Assembly (NCBI RefSeq): GCF_900445235.1
Contig: NZ_UFSM01000002.1
Location: 248,001-312,000, forward strand
DNA from: Aminobacter aminovorans
GTDB lineage: Bacteria > Pseudomonadota > Alphaproteobacteria > Rhizobiales > Rhizobiaceae
Reading direction: 5' to 3'
Length of the DNA: 64,000 nucleotides
The position numbers were made by a program, and so were the translations under genes. The notes below the pieces were generated by a model. That model was given only the letters and a program-made list of their open reading frames with translations. It searched no databases and had not been told where the DNA came from. Of the stretch, positions 15,441-24,116 are shown piece by piece. The number at the start of each line of letters is the position of its first letter. Positions within the stretch are counted from its first letter, which is position 1.

Positions 15441-16510
15441 GCGAGCACCCGCGCGTGGCGGGGTGGCAGGCCGGCTCGGCTATCCACCAGATTGTCGCAA
15501 ATTGCAGAAAGCTCGTGCAGCACGACCTGCCGCGATCCGCCGGCGACATGCGGCGTCAGAATGGCATCCGGCAGAGACAGGAGGGGGTCGTCCGGGGCGA
15601 TCGGTTCCGCGGCGTGGACGTCCAGAGCAGCTCCCGCCAAACGGCCCGAACGGAGTGCATCGGCCAGTGCGCGGCTATCGACCAGCGCGCCTCGGGCCGT
15701 GTTGATCAGAATCGCACCTGGCTTCATGGTCGAGAGCTCGCGCTGGCCGATAAGCGGCCCGGTCAACCCCGCGGGCGGGACGTGAAGTGTGACGATGTCG
15801 GCCTCCCTGAGCAGGGCCGGCAACGCCATCCAGCGCCAGCCGGAAGACTCAGTCTCGGCGCGAACACCGTTTTGGGCAGTCCAGACCACCGACATGCCGA
15901 AGGCCGAGGCTCGACGGGCAACGCGCAGGCCGATTTCACCCAAGCCCACCACGCCAAGCGTCAGTCCGGACAAGGCCTGGATGCCGCCAACGGCTGGCCA
16001 GTTATAGCTGACGTAGCCTGGGGCACCGCTTGCCTCACGGAAGTTCCGTAACCCTGCCTGCATCGCGGGTAGTCGTCGCGCAGCAGCGAGTATCAGCATC
16101 ATCGTGTGATCCGCCACGTGGTCCAGACTGCGCCGCGGCAAAAGGGAGACCTCTATTCCGCGTGCATGGCACGCTGGAATGTCCAGACCTTTTCGCCTTT
16201 CACCCAACCTTTGCACAAGGCTGACATTGGGCGATCTGTCCAACATTGCAGCGTTGACCTCGCCCCGCCGCGAAATCAGGACCTGAGCGTCGGCCAAGCC
16301 TTCGTTCGCATGGCGGACAACTAGGCGGCAAACTGCACGAAGCGGCGCGAATACGGCCTCCAGCACTACGTTTCCAGGATCTTCCGGCAAGAAAAACGCC
16401 CTTGCCCGCGACTGGCAGTCCGGTTTGTCCCACTGGATCAGATCGGACATGAGACGCAGCACATGGTCGTCGTCGGTCAATGACAGGGACAGGCAAGGCA
16501 GGACTGACAT
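15437..16510 (-). CDS. D-2-hydroxyacid dehydrogenase family
   Basis: A 357-residue NAD-dependent dehydrogenase. The Rossmann motif VVGLGEIGLRVARRA lies in the middle, the catalytic Arg in INTARGALVDSRAL, the Glu in DVHAAEPIAPDDPL, and the His in LTPHVAG. It would interconvert a 2-hydroxy acid and a 2-keto acid. I start at the ATG ending at 16510 rather than 33 codons upstream, because the longer form would run through the operator at 16531-16544. It heads a two-gene minus-strand operon with the CoA-transferase. Confidence 0.85.
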   Translation of the reverse strand: MSVLPCLSLSLTDDDHVLRLMSDLIQWDKPDCQSRARAFFLPEDPGNVVLEAVFAPLRAVCRLVVRHANEGLADAQVLISRRGEVNAAMLDRSPNVSLVQRLGERRKGLDIPACHARGIEVSLLPRRSLDHVADHTMMLILAAARRLPAMQAGLRNFREASGAPGYVSYNWPAVGGIQALSGLTLGVVGLGEIGLRVARRASAFGMSVVWTAQNGVRAETESSGWRWMALPALLREADIVTLHVPPAGLTGPLIGQRELSTMKPGAILINTARGALVDSRALADALRSGRLAGAALDVHAAEPIAPDDPLLSLPDAILTPHVAGGSRQVVLHELSAICDNLVDSRAGLPPRHARVLA

Positions 16511-16530
16511 TTTTCTCTTTCCAAGTTGCA

Positions 16531-16544
16531 AATGTTCGGACATT
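16531..16544. promoter_or_regulatory. GntR-type operator, divergent 2-hydroxyacid/aldehyde dehydrogenase promoter
   Basis: AATGTTCGGACATT, identical to 12280-12293, lies 20 bases upstream of the minus-strand dehydrogenase start and 63 before the plus-strand aldehyde dehydrogenase start. Confidence 0.7.
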
Positions 16545-16607
16545 ATAGTAGCGATCCTCGGCGACACAACACCCGATCCGTCAGGATCTCCAATCTTGGG
16601 AGAGAAC

Positions 16608-18083
16608 ATGAAAATCGCCGCTGCCCGGCCTCATTCCGGCCATCCGCAATTCCAGCTGTTCATCGGCAACAAGTCGCGGGCCGCCGCCGAAGGCTCGGTC
16701 TTCGAAAGGCGCAATCCCTTTGACGGCTCGATCGCTGCCGCTTTTGCCAACGGTACTGCTGAAGATGCCGAGGCCGCTATCCACGCCGCTCGCCAGGCAT
16801 TCGACCGTGGAATCTGGTCGAAGGTCCCGGCCCGGCAGCGCCATGACGTGCTGCGCCGTGCTGCAGACTTGATCCGTAGCCGCGTCGAGGACTTCGTCTC
16901 TCGTATGGTGCTGGAATCAGGCAAGCCCATCATCTTGGCCCGAGGTGAGGCCGCCGCCGCCGCTCGCACCTTCGAATACTACGCTGGTCTCGCGCTTTCG
17001 GACGAAGGCAGCGCCATCGCCGGCCGCGTGCCCCACGCTATGGGCTTGATCCTGCCGGAACCTGTGGGCGTCTGTGCTTTCATCACTCCTTGGAATTTCC
17101 CCATGCTCAATCCGGCATGCAAGATCGCGCCAGCATTGGCAGCGGGATGCACTGTCGTGATCAAGCCTTCGCATCTGTGCCCTGGACCTGTTGCTGTGAT
17201 GGCCGAGGTGTTGGCCGAGGCGGGGCTGCCCGAGGGCGTATTCAACCTGGTCACCTCGGACATCGAGCGTGGGGGAGTCGTCGGGCAGGCGCTTGCAGGG
17301 TCTCCTCTGGTGGACAAGGTCGCTTTTACGGGGTCGACGGCGACCGGAAGGGCGGTAATGCGGGCGGCGGCGGGCAACAACAAGCATGTCGCACTCGAAC
17401 TGGGTGGCAAGTCGGCCAACATCGTCTTTGCCGATGCGCCATTCGAGGCCGCCGTGGCGACCGCCATCAGTGCGTTCTGCTTCAACAGCGGCCAGCAGTG
17501 TTCGGCTGGCAGCCGACTTCTTGTACAAAAATCGATCCAGGACCGCTTCCTCGAAGCGCTGGTCGCCGCCGCCGGCAGGCAGGTACTGGGCGATCCGTTG
17601 CAAAACGACACGACGATGGGGCCGCTCGTGAACGACGAGCAGTTCGATCGGGTCTCCGGCTATGTTGAGTTGGGCGACAGCGAGGGCACGCGCATCCATG
17701 GTGGCCCGACCGGTAGCGGCCTGTTCGTCGCGCCGACGATCTTTGCCGGCGTCTCGAACAAGGCGCGGATTGCACAGGAGGAGATCTTTGGTCCAGTCCT
17801 GTCGGTCATCGCATTTGAAGACGAGGCCGAGGCCGTCGCGCTCGCCAATGACAGCGACTATGGTCTGGCCGGCGGGGTGTGGAGCCGCTCGATCGACACC
17901 GCGCTGCGCGTTGCGCGTGAAGTCAGGACGGGCAAGATGTTTGTGAATTGCTATAATTCGGCGGGCATCGACGACATGCCGCATGGTGGAGTGAAGGACA
18001 GCGGCATCGGTCGGGAATTCGGTCGCCAGGGATTGGAGGAATACCAGTCCGTCAAAACTGTTCAGATCCGCTTGGACAACTAG
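16608..18083 (+). CDS. NAD(P)-dependent aldehyde dehydrogenase
   Basis: A 491-residue aldehyde dehydrogenase. It has ITPWNFPMLNPACKIAPALA, FTGSTATGR, catalytic E264 in LELGGKS, nucleophile C298 in NSGQQCSAG, and EEIFGPVLSV. It would oxidise an aldehyde to the acid that the CoA synthetase then activates. The start at 16608 follows GGGAGAGAAC. It is divergent from the 2-hydroxyacid dehydrogenase operon, and the transporter genes follow on the same strand after a hairpin. Confidence 0.9.
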   Translation: MKIAAARPHSGHPQFQLFIGNKSRAAAEGSVFERRNPFDGSIAAAFANGTAEDAEAAIHAARQAFDRGIWSKVPARQRHDVLRRAADLIRSRVEDFVSRMVLESGKPIILARGEAAAAARTFEYYAGLALSDEGSAIAGRVPHAMGLILPEPVGVCAFITPWNFPMLNPACKIAPALAAGCTVVIKPSHLCPGPVAVMAEVLAEAGLPEGVFNLVTSDIERGGVVGQALAGSPLVDKVAFTGSTATGRAVMRAAAGNNKHVALELGGKSANIVFADAPFEAAVATAISAFCFNSGQQCSAGSRLLVQKSIQDRFLEALVAAAGRQVLGDPLQNDTTMGPLVNDEQFDRVSGYVELGDSEGTRIHGGPTGSGLFVAPTIFAGVSNKARIAQEEIFGPVLSVIAFEDEAEAVALANDSDYGLAGGVWSRSIDTALRVAREVRTGKMFVNCYNSAGIDDMPHGGVKDSGIGREFGRQGLEEYQSVKTVQIRLDN

Positions 18084-18090
18084 ATGTGCC

Positions 18091-18114
18091 GCGCCACCGG
18101 AGGAGAGGTGGCGC
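18091..18114 (+). terminator. GC-rich intergenic hairpin after the aldehyde dehydrogenase
   Basis: GCGCCACC at 18091-18098 pairs exactly with GGTGGCGC at 18107-18114 around an 8-base loop, starting 7 bases after the stop. No T-run follows, so it may act as a partial terminator or an mRNA stabiliser before the transporter genes. Confidence 0.4.
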
Positions 18115-18141
18115 AGTTGGCAGGCATTGGGAGGAGGGACG

Positions 18142-18936
18142 ATGATCCCGATTGTACAATTCGAAGACGTCTCCAAGGTCTTCTTCAAGGGCGCAACACC
18201 CATCCAGGCATTGGGGCGAATGAGCCTTACCGTACGCACGGGTGAACTCCTTGCCGTCGTCGGCCCATCGGGATGCGGCAAGTCTACCCTGCTGAACATG
18301 GCTGCAGGCTTGATGAAGCCGGGAACAGGCTCGATCCGCTACAAGGGGCAGGCCGTCATGGGAGCCAATACGCAGGTGGCGTATGTCACGCAGAAAGACA
18401 ACCTTTTGCCTTGGCGTACGGTCGAACAGAACGTCCGGCTGCCATTGGAGATGGGCGCACACCGCCTGCTGCCGGAGACGGAAAAGCGTGCCCGCGTCGC
18501 TCGTTACATACAGATGGTTGGTCTCGCAGGCTTCGAGCATCACTACCCGAAAGAACTGTCTGGTGGGATGCGCAAGCGAGCACAGATGGCGCGCTCGCTT
18601 GTCTACGAGCCCGACACACTGCTGATGGACGAGCCATTCGGTGCGCTGGATGCCCAATTGAAGCTGGCGCTGCAGGCCGAATTGCTGAAGACCTGGGAAG
18701 GGTCGGGCAAGACGTTAATCTTCGTTACGCATGATCTCACAGAGGCGATTTCGCTGGCCGACCGGGTGGTCGTCATGTCGGGGCGCCCGGGTCGGATCAC
18801 GGCGATCGCTGACATTCGCCTGCCGCGCCCGCGAGACGTGTTCCACATCCGGTTCCAACCGGAGTTCGGCGTCTATTTCGAAGAGCTTTGGGCCGCCCTG
18901 AAGCAGGATGCGCCCGCAGGGGAGGACAGGAAGTGA
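18142..18936 (+). CDS. ABC transporter ATP-binding protein (SsuB/TauB type)
   Basis: A 264-residue ABC ATPase. Walker A is GPSGCGKST, the signature is LSGGMRKRAQMARSL, Walker B is LLMDEPFGALDAQ, and the switch His lies in FVTHDLTEA. The subfamily serves nitrate, sulphonate, taurine and related anion importers. The start follows GGGAGGAGGG. It overlaps the permease gene (GTGA). With the next two genes it forms a complete importer, probably for the island substrate because of its location. Confidence 0.9.
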   Translation: MIPIVQFEDVSKVFFKGATPIQALGRMSLTVRTGELLAVVGPSGCGKSTLLNMAAGLMKPGTGSIRYKGQAVMGANTQVAYVTQKDNLLPWRTVEQNVRLPLEMGAHRLLPETEKRARVARYIQMVGLAGFEHHYPKELSGGMRKRAQMARSLVYEPDTLLMDEPFGALDAQLKLALQAELLKTWEGSGKTLIFVTHDLTEAISLADRVVVMSGRPGRITAIADIRLPRPRDVFHIRFQPEFGVYFEELWAALKQDAPAGEDRK

Positions 18937-19763
18937 CTACACTGGCCGAGAAGGACAGCCCCGCGCTGCGCCCCGTCGAGGGTGTGCTCGAAGACCCGGC
19001 AATCGCGGCCCGTCGGCGGGAGAACCGACTGGTGCTGATGCTGCAGCTTGCCCTCGCCGTCGGCATACTGGGATTGTGGGAAATAGGCAGTGGGTGGTGG
19101 TTCTCCGATTTCTGGGTGTCGAGCCCCTCGCAGATAGTTCAGGCTCTGTGGGCCATGACCATTGATGGGCGGATGGTCGCAGCACTCGGCGCTACGGTTA
19201 CCGTTGCCCTGTCAGGCTTTGCCCTGGGCGCGGCCTTCGGCGTGGCTCTCGGCATCCTTCTTGGGTTGAACCCTGTCGTGGCTCGGGTGCTGGACCCTTA
19301 TCTGGTCGGCCTCTACTCGTTGCCCAGGGTGGCCTTGGTACCATTGTTCGTGCTGTGGCTCGGTATCGGCTTCGAGATGAAGGTAGCCTTCACGGCACTC
19401 CTGGTCTTCTTCCCGATATTCATGAACACGCTGTCGGGTGTCCGCTCGGTTGATGCCGACCTGATCGACGTGATCAAGGTCATGGGCGCATCTCGCTGGA
19501 ATGCGGTGGCAAAGGTATTCGTCCCTTCGGCACTGTCATGGGTCTTTGCGGGGCTGCGCATATCCGCGCCATTCGCGCTGATCGGCGCGGTGGTCGCGGA
19601 AATGTTCTCGTCGAACCGCGGCCTTGGCTACCTGATTTCGGTGAGTGCAAGTCAGTTTGACACGGCAGGGCTGTTCGCAGCGCTCGTGGTGACGACGCTG
19701 CTTGGCTTGCTGCTGGACGCTGTCGTCGTCGTGATCGGGCGCCACCTGTTGCGCTGGCAGTAA
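18933..19763 (+). CDS. ABC transporter permease (SsuC/TauC type)
   Basis: A 276-residue integral membrane protein of the binding-protein-dependent permease family, with about six hydrophobic segments. The cytoplasmic EAA-like loop is VIKVMGASRWNAVAKVFVPSAL, around residue 190. The start is the GTG at 18933, overlapping the ATPase stop and preceded by GGAGGACAGG. It forms the channel of the importer encoded by 18142-20959. Confidence 0.9.
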   Translation: MTTLAEKDSPALRPVEGVLEDPAIAARRRENRLVLMLQLALAVGILGLWEIGSGWWFSDFWVSSPSQIVQALWAMTIDGRMVAALGATVTVALSGFALGAAFGVALGILLGLNPVVARVLDPYLVGLYSLPRVALVPLFVLWLGIGFEMKVAFTALLVFFPIFMNTLSGVRSVDADLIDVIKVMGASRWNAVAKVFVPSALSWVFAGLRISAPFALIGAVVAEMFSSNRGLGYLISVSASQFDTAGLFAALVVTTLLGLLLDAVVVVIGRHLLRWQ

Positions 19764-19867
19764 GATCCAAACCTGACAGGGAATGCCGCCGGCCGGTGCA
19801 GGGGTACCGGTCGAAGGACGGGTGACAACCAAAAGAGCGGGCATAGCCCGATACAAGGGAGGAGAAC

Positions 19868-20959
19868 ATGAAACCATTGTCGACATCGATCTCGCGCCGC
19901 CACCTTCTGGGCGCGGTGGGAGCAGGGGGGCTGGCTGCCGCATTGATGCCTCTGTTTGGGGGCCCTGCGCGATCGGCAGGGAATGGCCATCTGCGCGTGA
20001 TCCATGCCTCGCCCGCGACGCTGGTACTTTGGTCAGTGACCTATCTTGCCGAAGACATGGGCTTTTACACTGATGAGGGTCTGACAATAGAGCGCATCCC
20101 TCTGAATGGTGGGCCAGTCGCGATGACCGCGCTTGTGGCCGGCGAGGGCGACCTGCAGGTCGCGACCCCGGGCGAGGCTCTATCGGCCGTAGGCCGCGGG
20201 CAGGACATTCGTATTCTGGAGAGCTATACCGCAACCGACGCCTATAGCCTGTGTGTGAGCAAGGCCTTCGCCGAGGCCAGAGGCGTGACAGCCAACAGCC
20301 CCCTTGCAGATCGCACGGCAGCAGTTGCGGCGCTTAAAGGCGGGAAGCTTGGCATCACTGCTCCTGGCAGTGCGACCGACCTGATCGTGCGGATGTCGCT
20401 ACGGCAGGCGGGCCTCGATCCGGATGTGGATGCCCAGCTCGTGCCAATGGGCAGCATCGTCAACGTTGTCTCCGGCATCGCCAATGGTGCAATCGACGGC
20501 GGTGCGCTGCTGGCCCCTTTCACCGAGCAGACGACGCAACAGTTTGGCGCTGTGCCTCTGTTGGAAGTGGCAGTCGGCGACATTCCGGCTGCCGCACGAC
20601 TGCAGGGTCAGGCACTGCATGCGAGAGGAGAGGATGTCGAGGCGCGCGCCGCCGATTTCGCCGCCTTTGTCAGGGCCGATCTACGTGCACTGAAGATGAT
20701 CCAGGAGAATCCTGACGCAGCTCGCGATAAACTTCGTGCGACACGTTTTTCGAAAATTGATGAGGCGATCTGGCCTGCTGTGTGGGCCGCCCAGTTGTCC
20801 ACTTTCCGTACCCCCCGCGTCTCCGAGGACGGCCTGCGAGCCTGGCTTGAAACTGGCAGTATTGGCGGCAATCCCAATCCGGAAACCTTCCCTTACAGTC
20901 AGATGCTGGCCATGCAGTTCGTCGAGAGAGGGCTTCAGGGGCTGAACTGGAAAATCTAA
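19868..20959 (+). CDS. ABC transporter substrate-binding protein (NMT1/SsuA type)
   Basis: A 363-residue periplasmic binding protein. Its N-terminus has a Tat-like twin arginine (SISRRHLLGAVGAGG) and a cleavage region around PARSAG. The mature part has VTYLAEDMGFYTDEGLTIE and GKLGITAPGSATDLIVRMSL, typical of the NMT1/SsuA fold that binds anionic or aromatic compounds. GGGAGGAG precedes the ATG. It completes the importer with the two upstream genes. The ligand is unknown; a carboxylate used by the adjacent pathway is inferred. Confidence 0.85.
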   Translation: MKPLSTSISRRHLLGAVGAGGLAAALMPLFGGPARSAGNGHLRVIHASPATLVLWSVTYLAEDMGFYTDEGLTIERIPLNGGPVAMTALVAGEGDLQVATPGEALSAVGRGQDIRILESYTATDAYSLCVSKAFAEARGVTANSPLADRTAAVAALKGGKLGITAPGSATDLIVRMSLRQAGLDPDVDAQLVPMGSIVNVVSGIANGAIDGGALLAPFTEQTTQQFGAVPLLEVAVGDIPAAARLQGQALHARGEDVEARAADFAAFVRADLRALKMIQENPDAARDKLRATRFSKIDEAIWPAVWAAQLSTFRTPRVSEDGLRAWLETGSIGGNPNPETFPYSQMLAMQFVERGLQGLNWKI

Positions 20960-20967
20960 CCCACACT

Positions 20968-20996
20968 TCGGGCGCCGCCTGTCGGCTGGCGCCCGA
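20968..20996 (+). terminator. Hairpin terminator after the substrate-binding protein
   Basis: TCGGGCGCC at 20968-20976 pairs exactly with GGCGCCCGA at 20988-20996, followed by TTTCC. The stem is strong but the T-run is short. Confidence 0.5.
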
Positions 20997-21019
20997 TTTC
21001 CAACCGAACGGACCACGCC

Positions 21020-22018
21020 ATGAACGCTGCCACCGGAAATTACGAGCTTCCCTTCGAGATCGATGGAAAGGCCGGACTCACTGTAGGTGAGTATCGCGTG
21101 GACATCGTCTCGGATGGGTCACTGTCGCTTGGTGATCCAGCGCGATTGTTTTTGGGTCAAGGCGAAACGACGATACGTTCCACCCTGCGCGAAGCGTTGC
21201 TGAGCGACACCTCCGTTACGATGGATCAGAATATCGCAATCCTGCGGACACATAACAGGATCGTCTTGGTTGACGCCGGTACCGGCGGCGCACCGGGCTT
21301 CGGCATGGGAAGCGGACGTCTGCCGTCGCAACTGGTGCGGGCCGGGGTACGTCCCGAGGACGTAACGGACGTGCTGATCACGCATGGCCATTCCGATCAC
21401 CTTTGGGGACTGACCGACCTCGATGGACAGGTTCGTTTCCCAAACGCCATTGTGCACATTAGCGAAATCGACCATCGCTTCTTCACCGCTACAGCCAATG
21501 ACGGGCATCCGATCGTAGGGTCGCAAATGGAAGGCTGTCGAGCCAGGTTTGCCGCGGTGGGCGACCGGTTAAACCTGCTGCAAGATGGACAAGAGGTTCT
21601 GCCCGGGATCGTAGCCGTTGCTGCACCTGGGCACACACCCGGCCACATGATGTATCGCTTGCAGTCGGGCAAACAGACCCTCCTGCTTTCGGGGGATCTG
21701 GCACATCATCATGTGATGTTTCTGCGGAATCCGGACATCCGACTCGCGTTTGATGCCGACCAGGGCCAGATGGTGGAGACCCGCAAACGGCATTTCGACA
21801 TGCTCGCAACGGATCGTATCCCCTTTCTTTCATACCATTTTCCGTTCCCCGGATTGGGTTTCCTCACAAGGGAGGGGCACGGTTTTGAATGGATCCAACT
21901 ATCGAGAGACAGCTTCTCGCACTTACCAGCAACAAAAAAAGTCAAGGGGAATCGCTTGGGAGAAACGCACATCAGCGCCGATCCGGTCGAGACGAAGGCT
22001 GGACGCTCGTTGGAATGA
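21020..22018 (+). CDS. MBL-fold metallo-hydrolase
   Basis: A 332-residue metallo-beta-lactamase-fold protein with THGHSDHLWG (HxHxDH), APGHTPGHMMY and LSGDLAHHHV, so the two-metal site is complete. Such proteins hydrolyse lactones, esters or thioesters. It ends the plus-strand run of the catabolic island. The last 25-30 residues (from RDSFSHLPATK) are unlike the usual family ending after GHGFEW and may come from fusion with foreign sequence at the junction near 21.9 kb. Its substrate is unknown; lactone or CoA-thioester cleavage would fit. Confidence 0.85.
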   Translation: MNAATGNYELPFEIDGKAGLTVGEYRVDIVSDGSLSLGDPARLFLGQGETTIRSTLREALLSDTSVTMDQNIAILRTHNRIVLVDAGTGGAPGFGMGSGRLPSQLVRAGVRPEDVTDVLITHGHSDHLWGLTDLDGQVRFPNAIVHISEIDHRFFTATANDGHPIVGSQMEGCRARFAAVGDRLNLLQDGQEVLPGIVAVAAPGHTPGHMMYRLQSGKQTLLLSGDLAHHHVMFLRNPDIRLAFDADQGQMVETRKRHFDMLATDRIPFLSYHFPFPGLGFLTREGHGFEWIQLSRDSFSHLPATKKVKGNRLGETHISADPVETKAGRSLE

Positions 22019-22065
22019 CCGCTGGAGTGATTTTGGTGCTCGGACTAGAATACCTCGCTAGCTAG
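21889..22065 (+). CDS. Possible 58-residue membrane peptide overlapping the MBL gene end
   Basis: In another frame, an ATG at 21889 opens 58 codons ending in a hydrophobic span (GWTLVGMTAGVILVLGLEYL) before TAG at 22063-22065. It overlaps the last 130 bases of the MBL gene. The hydrophobic end is orderly, but there is no clear ribosome-binding site, and it could be the truncated tail of a lost gene joined here. Low confidence that it is expressed. Confidence 0.25.
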   Translation: MDPTIERQLLALTSNKKSQGESLGRNAHQRRSGRDEGWTLVGMTAGVILVLGLEYLAS

Positions 22066-22190
22066 TCAACGTGAGAGTTGCGTTGAACGCAAGCTGCTGA
22101 CGCGGCATTTGCAGTATCGATTTTTTCAATGTTGCCCCTGGATGCGAATCCAGTCTTTGCGATCCGCAAGGGGTCCCTGGAGGGGATTGC

Positions 22191-22895
22191 ATGAACGAAC
22201 CCGTCATTGCATTCGATGTGGGGCGGATGCTTTTGGGCGATGAGCCGCCTCTGTTCCTGTTGGAAATAGCTTTCCGAACAGTCGTAATTTACCTCTACAC
22301 GCTGATCCTGATCCGATGGATTGGAAGTAGATCGATCGCACAGCTGTCGCTCGTAGAATTCCTTTTGGTGATTGCGCTGGGCTCTGCCGTCGGGGATGCA
22401 ATGTTTTATCCCGATGTGCCGCTGGTCCACGGTCTCGTTGTGATAACCTTGGTCGTGCTGCTCGACAAAGGGCTGGCATATGTTGTGGCACGAAACCCGG
22501 TACTGGAAGACGTTATCGAGGGAAAAAGCGTCGAGGTTGTGCGAGATGGAGTTATCGCTCACCGCGTGCTTCAAGCCCTGAATCTTGGACATGACGAGCT
22601 TTTTGAGCAGTTGCGATTGAAGGATGTCGCGCATCTGGGACAAGTGCGCGGCGCATACTTGGAAACGAATGGCGCGATTTCAGTGTTCAAGTTCGAAACT
22701 GACGCCAATCGGCCAGGGCTTTCCATCGAACCTCCCTGGGACGTAAGCGAACCCCGGAAGATACATGTTGGCAACACGTCGCCTCAAAAAGTCCGGCTGG
22801 CGTGCGCTCTATGCGCGACCGTGACTGAAATCTCTGCCGACCAGGTCATTAGGCAGTGTCCCAATTGTAGCGGCCGCGTCTGGCACAAAGTCTAA
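22191..22895 (+). CDS. DUF421 (YetF-like) membrane protein with C-terminal zinc ribbon
   Basis: A 234-residue protein. Three hydrophobic segments lie within residues 20-100 (including LVEFLLVIALGSAVGDAMFY), followed by the DUF421 cytoplasmic domain (VEVVRDGVIAHRVLQAL and an LRLKDVAHLGQVRGAYLE stretch). Unusually, the C-terminus has CALCATV and CPNCSG, two CxxC pairs spaced like a zinc ribbon. YetF-type proteins are poorly understood envelope proteins. Start chosen at ATG 22191 after GGAGGGG. Nothing in the neighbourhood fixes its role. Confidence 0.8.
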   Translation: MNEPVIAFDVGRMLLGDEPPLFLLEIAFRTVVIYLYTLILIRWIGSRSIAQLSLVEFLLVIALGSAVGDAMFYPDVPLVHGLVVITLVVLLDKGLAYVVARNPVLEDVIEGKSVEVVRDGVIAHRVLQALNLGHDELFEQLRLKDVAHLGQVRGAYLETNGAISVFKFETDANRPGLSIEPPWDVSEPRKIHVGNTSPQKVRLACALCATVTEISADQVIRQCPNCSGRVWHKV

Positions 22896-22916
22896 TGACA
22901 GCCGCTGCTGACATTA

Positions 22917-22947
22917 GGCGGCGCGCGATACAGCGCGCGCTGCCGCC
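22917..22947 (+). terminator. GC-rich hairpin after the DUF421 gene
   Basis: GGCGGCGCGCG at 22917-22927 can pair with the CGCGCGC-TGCCGCC region that follows, with a one-base bulge. There is no T-run, so termination is only suggested. Confidence 0.35.
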
Positions 22948-23124
22948 TTGCGGCACGGATATGCCAATGCGCGGCATTTCTTCGCTGCAATTCGGACGCT
23001 AGCGGGGTCGCGGATCTCATCTGCGATTTTTGCTACGAGCTAACATAAAACTCGGCGCCCGGGGCGGATGGATTCAGATTCATCCGCCGCTAGCTTAACG
23101 TCAGAACCTCACCGATGAAAAACA

Positions 23125-23607
23125 CTAGGGACGGCTGAGGTTAATATCGCTGATTACAATGCTTTTGCCTGTCGCAGGGTCCTCATCAATTGTCGTCAGA
23201 CGCATGCCATTGGCTCCAACCTTTTCTAGCCTCAACTGAGCCGCCCGGTCGCCATTGACTTCTTTCGCCCATTGAATGCCAAGAACCAAGGCGTTGCCTG
23301 AACGATTGCCACTGAGGCCGGCAGGGCCGGTGCTCGATCCAGTGTATGTGCCCGTATAGGTCTTACCATTGGCCTTGACGTCGGCGCCGATCGCTCGCGA
23401 GAAGACCACGTAACCTGTACATTTGCCATCAAGTGACAACGAGCTCTGAGTAGCGTCGGACGCAAATTTGCAGTTGATCTTGATGGGCTGGGAATCAGCA
23501 TCTACTTTGACCGTGCCCTTGCCAACCCAGCTGCCAACGAGCGATTTCAAAAAGGCGCCGTCGGCGGCATGCGCGAGCCCCGCGATGCATAGCGTTGCTG
23601 CGGCCAA
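23125..23607 (-). CDS. Secreted hypothetical protein with a disturbed start
   Basis: The reading frame gives a signal-peptide-like start (AAATLCIAGLAHAADG) and a mature beta-rich domain with SWVGKGTVKV, CKFASDATQ, GKCTGYVVFSR and GKTYTGTYTG. I do not recognise the family; it looks like a small periplasmic protein with one possible disulphide. In frame only a TTG at 23607 is available. An ATG at 23623 lies one frame off, and removing one A from the AAAA run just after it would give MTNPLLAAATLCIAGLAHA, an excellent signal peptide. The start is therefore either TTG or has been lost by a one-base insertion. Confidence 0.55.
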   Translation of the reverse strand: MAAATLCIAGLAHAADGAFLKSLVGSWVGKGTVKVDADSQPIKINCKFASDATQSSLSLDGKCTGYVVFSRAIGADVKANGKTYTGTYTGSSTGPAGLSGNRSGNALVLGIQWAKEVNGDRAAQLRLEKVGANGMRLTTIDEDPATGKSIVISDINLSRP

Positions 23608-23711
23608 TAGCGGGTTTTGTCATGATTGAATCTTTCAGGTTAGCGTGCGCGATACTTCAACCAGCGCAGGCGTGAGGATATGCGGGGTATTTTAGGTGGC
23701 CCGTTTGCGCA

Positions 23712-24116
23712 TCAGGCGCCGGCCACTGCTTTCTCTATCTCCTGGGCCGAATGGCCCGTGAGATCCTTGGCGATTTCGCCAACAAGCACTGCCATCAGTT
23801 TCTGATGATAATGCTTGCGCAGTTCCCCAAGCGTCCTAGGAGCGGCGATGACGATCAGATTGTAAATTTGTCCGTCAAGCACCTGTCGGTTGAGCAGTTC
23901 GGCAGTTCCGGCTGCGAAACTGTCTTCGTCAATTTGACTGTCGTCTGGATTGGCGGAGCTGCTCTGATGACGGCCCCCGGACCCTTTGTTACTGTTGGTA
24001 ACGTCTTCAACCGCCGAAGCCGTGAGTTTTGGATTGGCTTCGTCTCCTGAGTTGCGAAACAAGTTGAGCCTCTCGCCGTCAGCAACTGCAACGATGGCGC
24101 CTTTGGGAATAATCAT
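23712..24116 (-). CDS. Host attachment family protein (copy 1)
   Basis: A 134-residue soluble protein: IPKGAIVAVADGERLNLFRN at the start, LIVIAAPRTLGELRKHYH in the middle and GEIAKDLTGHSAQEIEKAV at the end. This pattern matches the family annotated as host attachment protein, first linked to plant attachment in Agrobacterium, although its molecular function is not established and it is common in non-symbionts. A second copy at 58969-59370 shares most of these segments. It stands alone on the minus strand opposite the OmpA gene. Confidence 0.8.
   Translation of the reverse strand: MIIPKGAIVAVADGERLNLFRNSGDEANPKLTASAVEDVTNSNKGSGGRHQSSSANPDDSQIDEDSFAAGTAELLNRQVLDGQIYNLIVIAAPRTLGELRKHYHQKLMAVLVGEIAKDLTGHSAQEIEKAVAGA

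Noticed and set aside
16917..18299. 460-codon minus-strand frame opposite the aldehyde dehydrogenase
   Set aside because: It overlaps the catalytic gene completely and lacks motifs; it is a codon-bias shadow.
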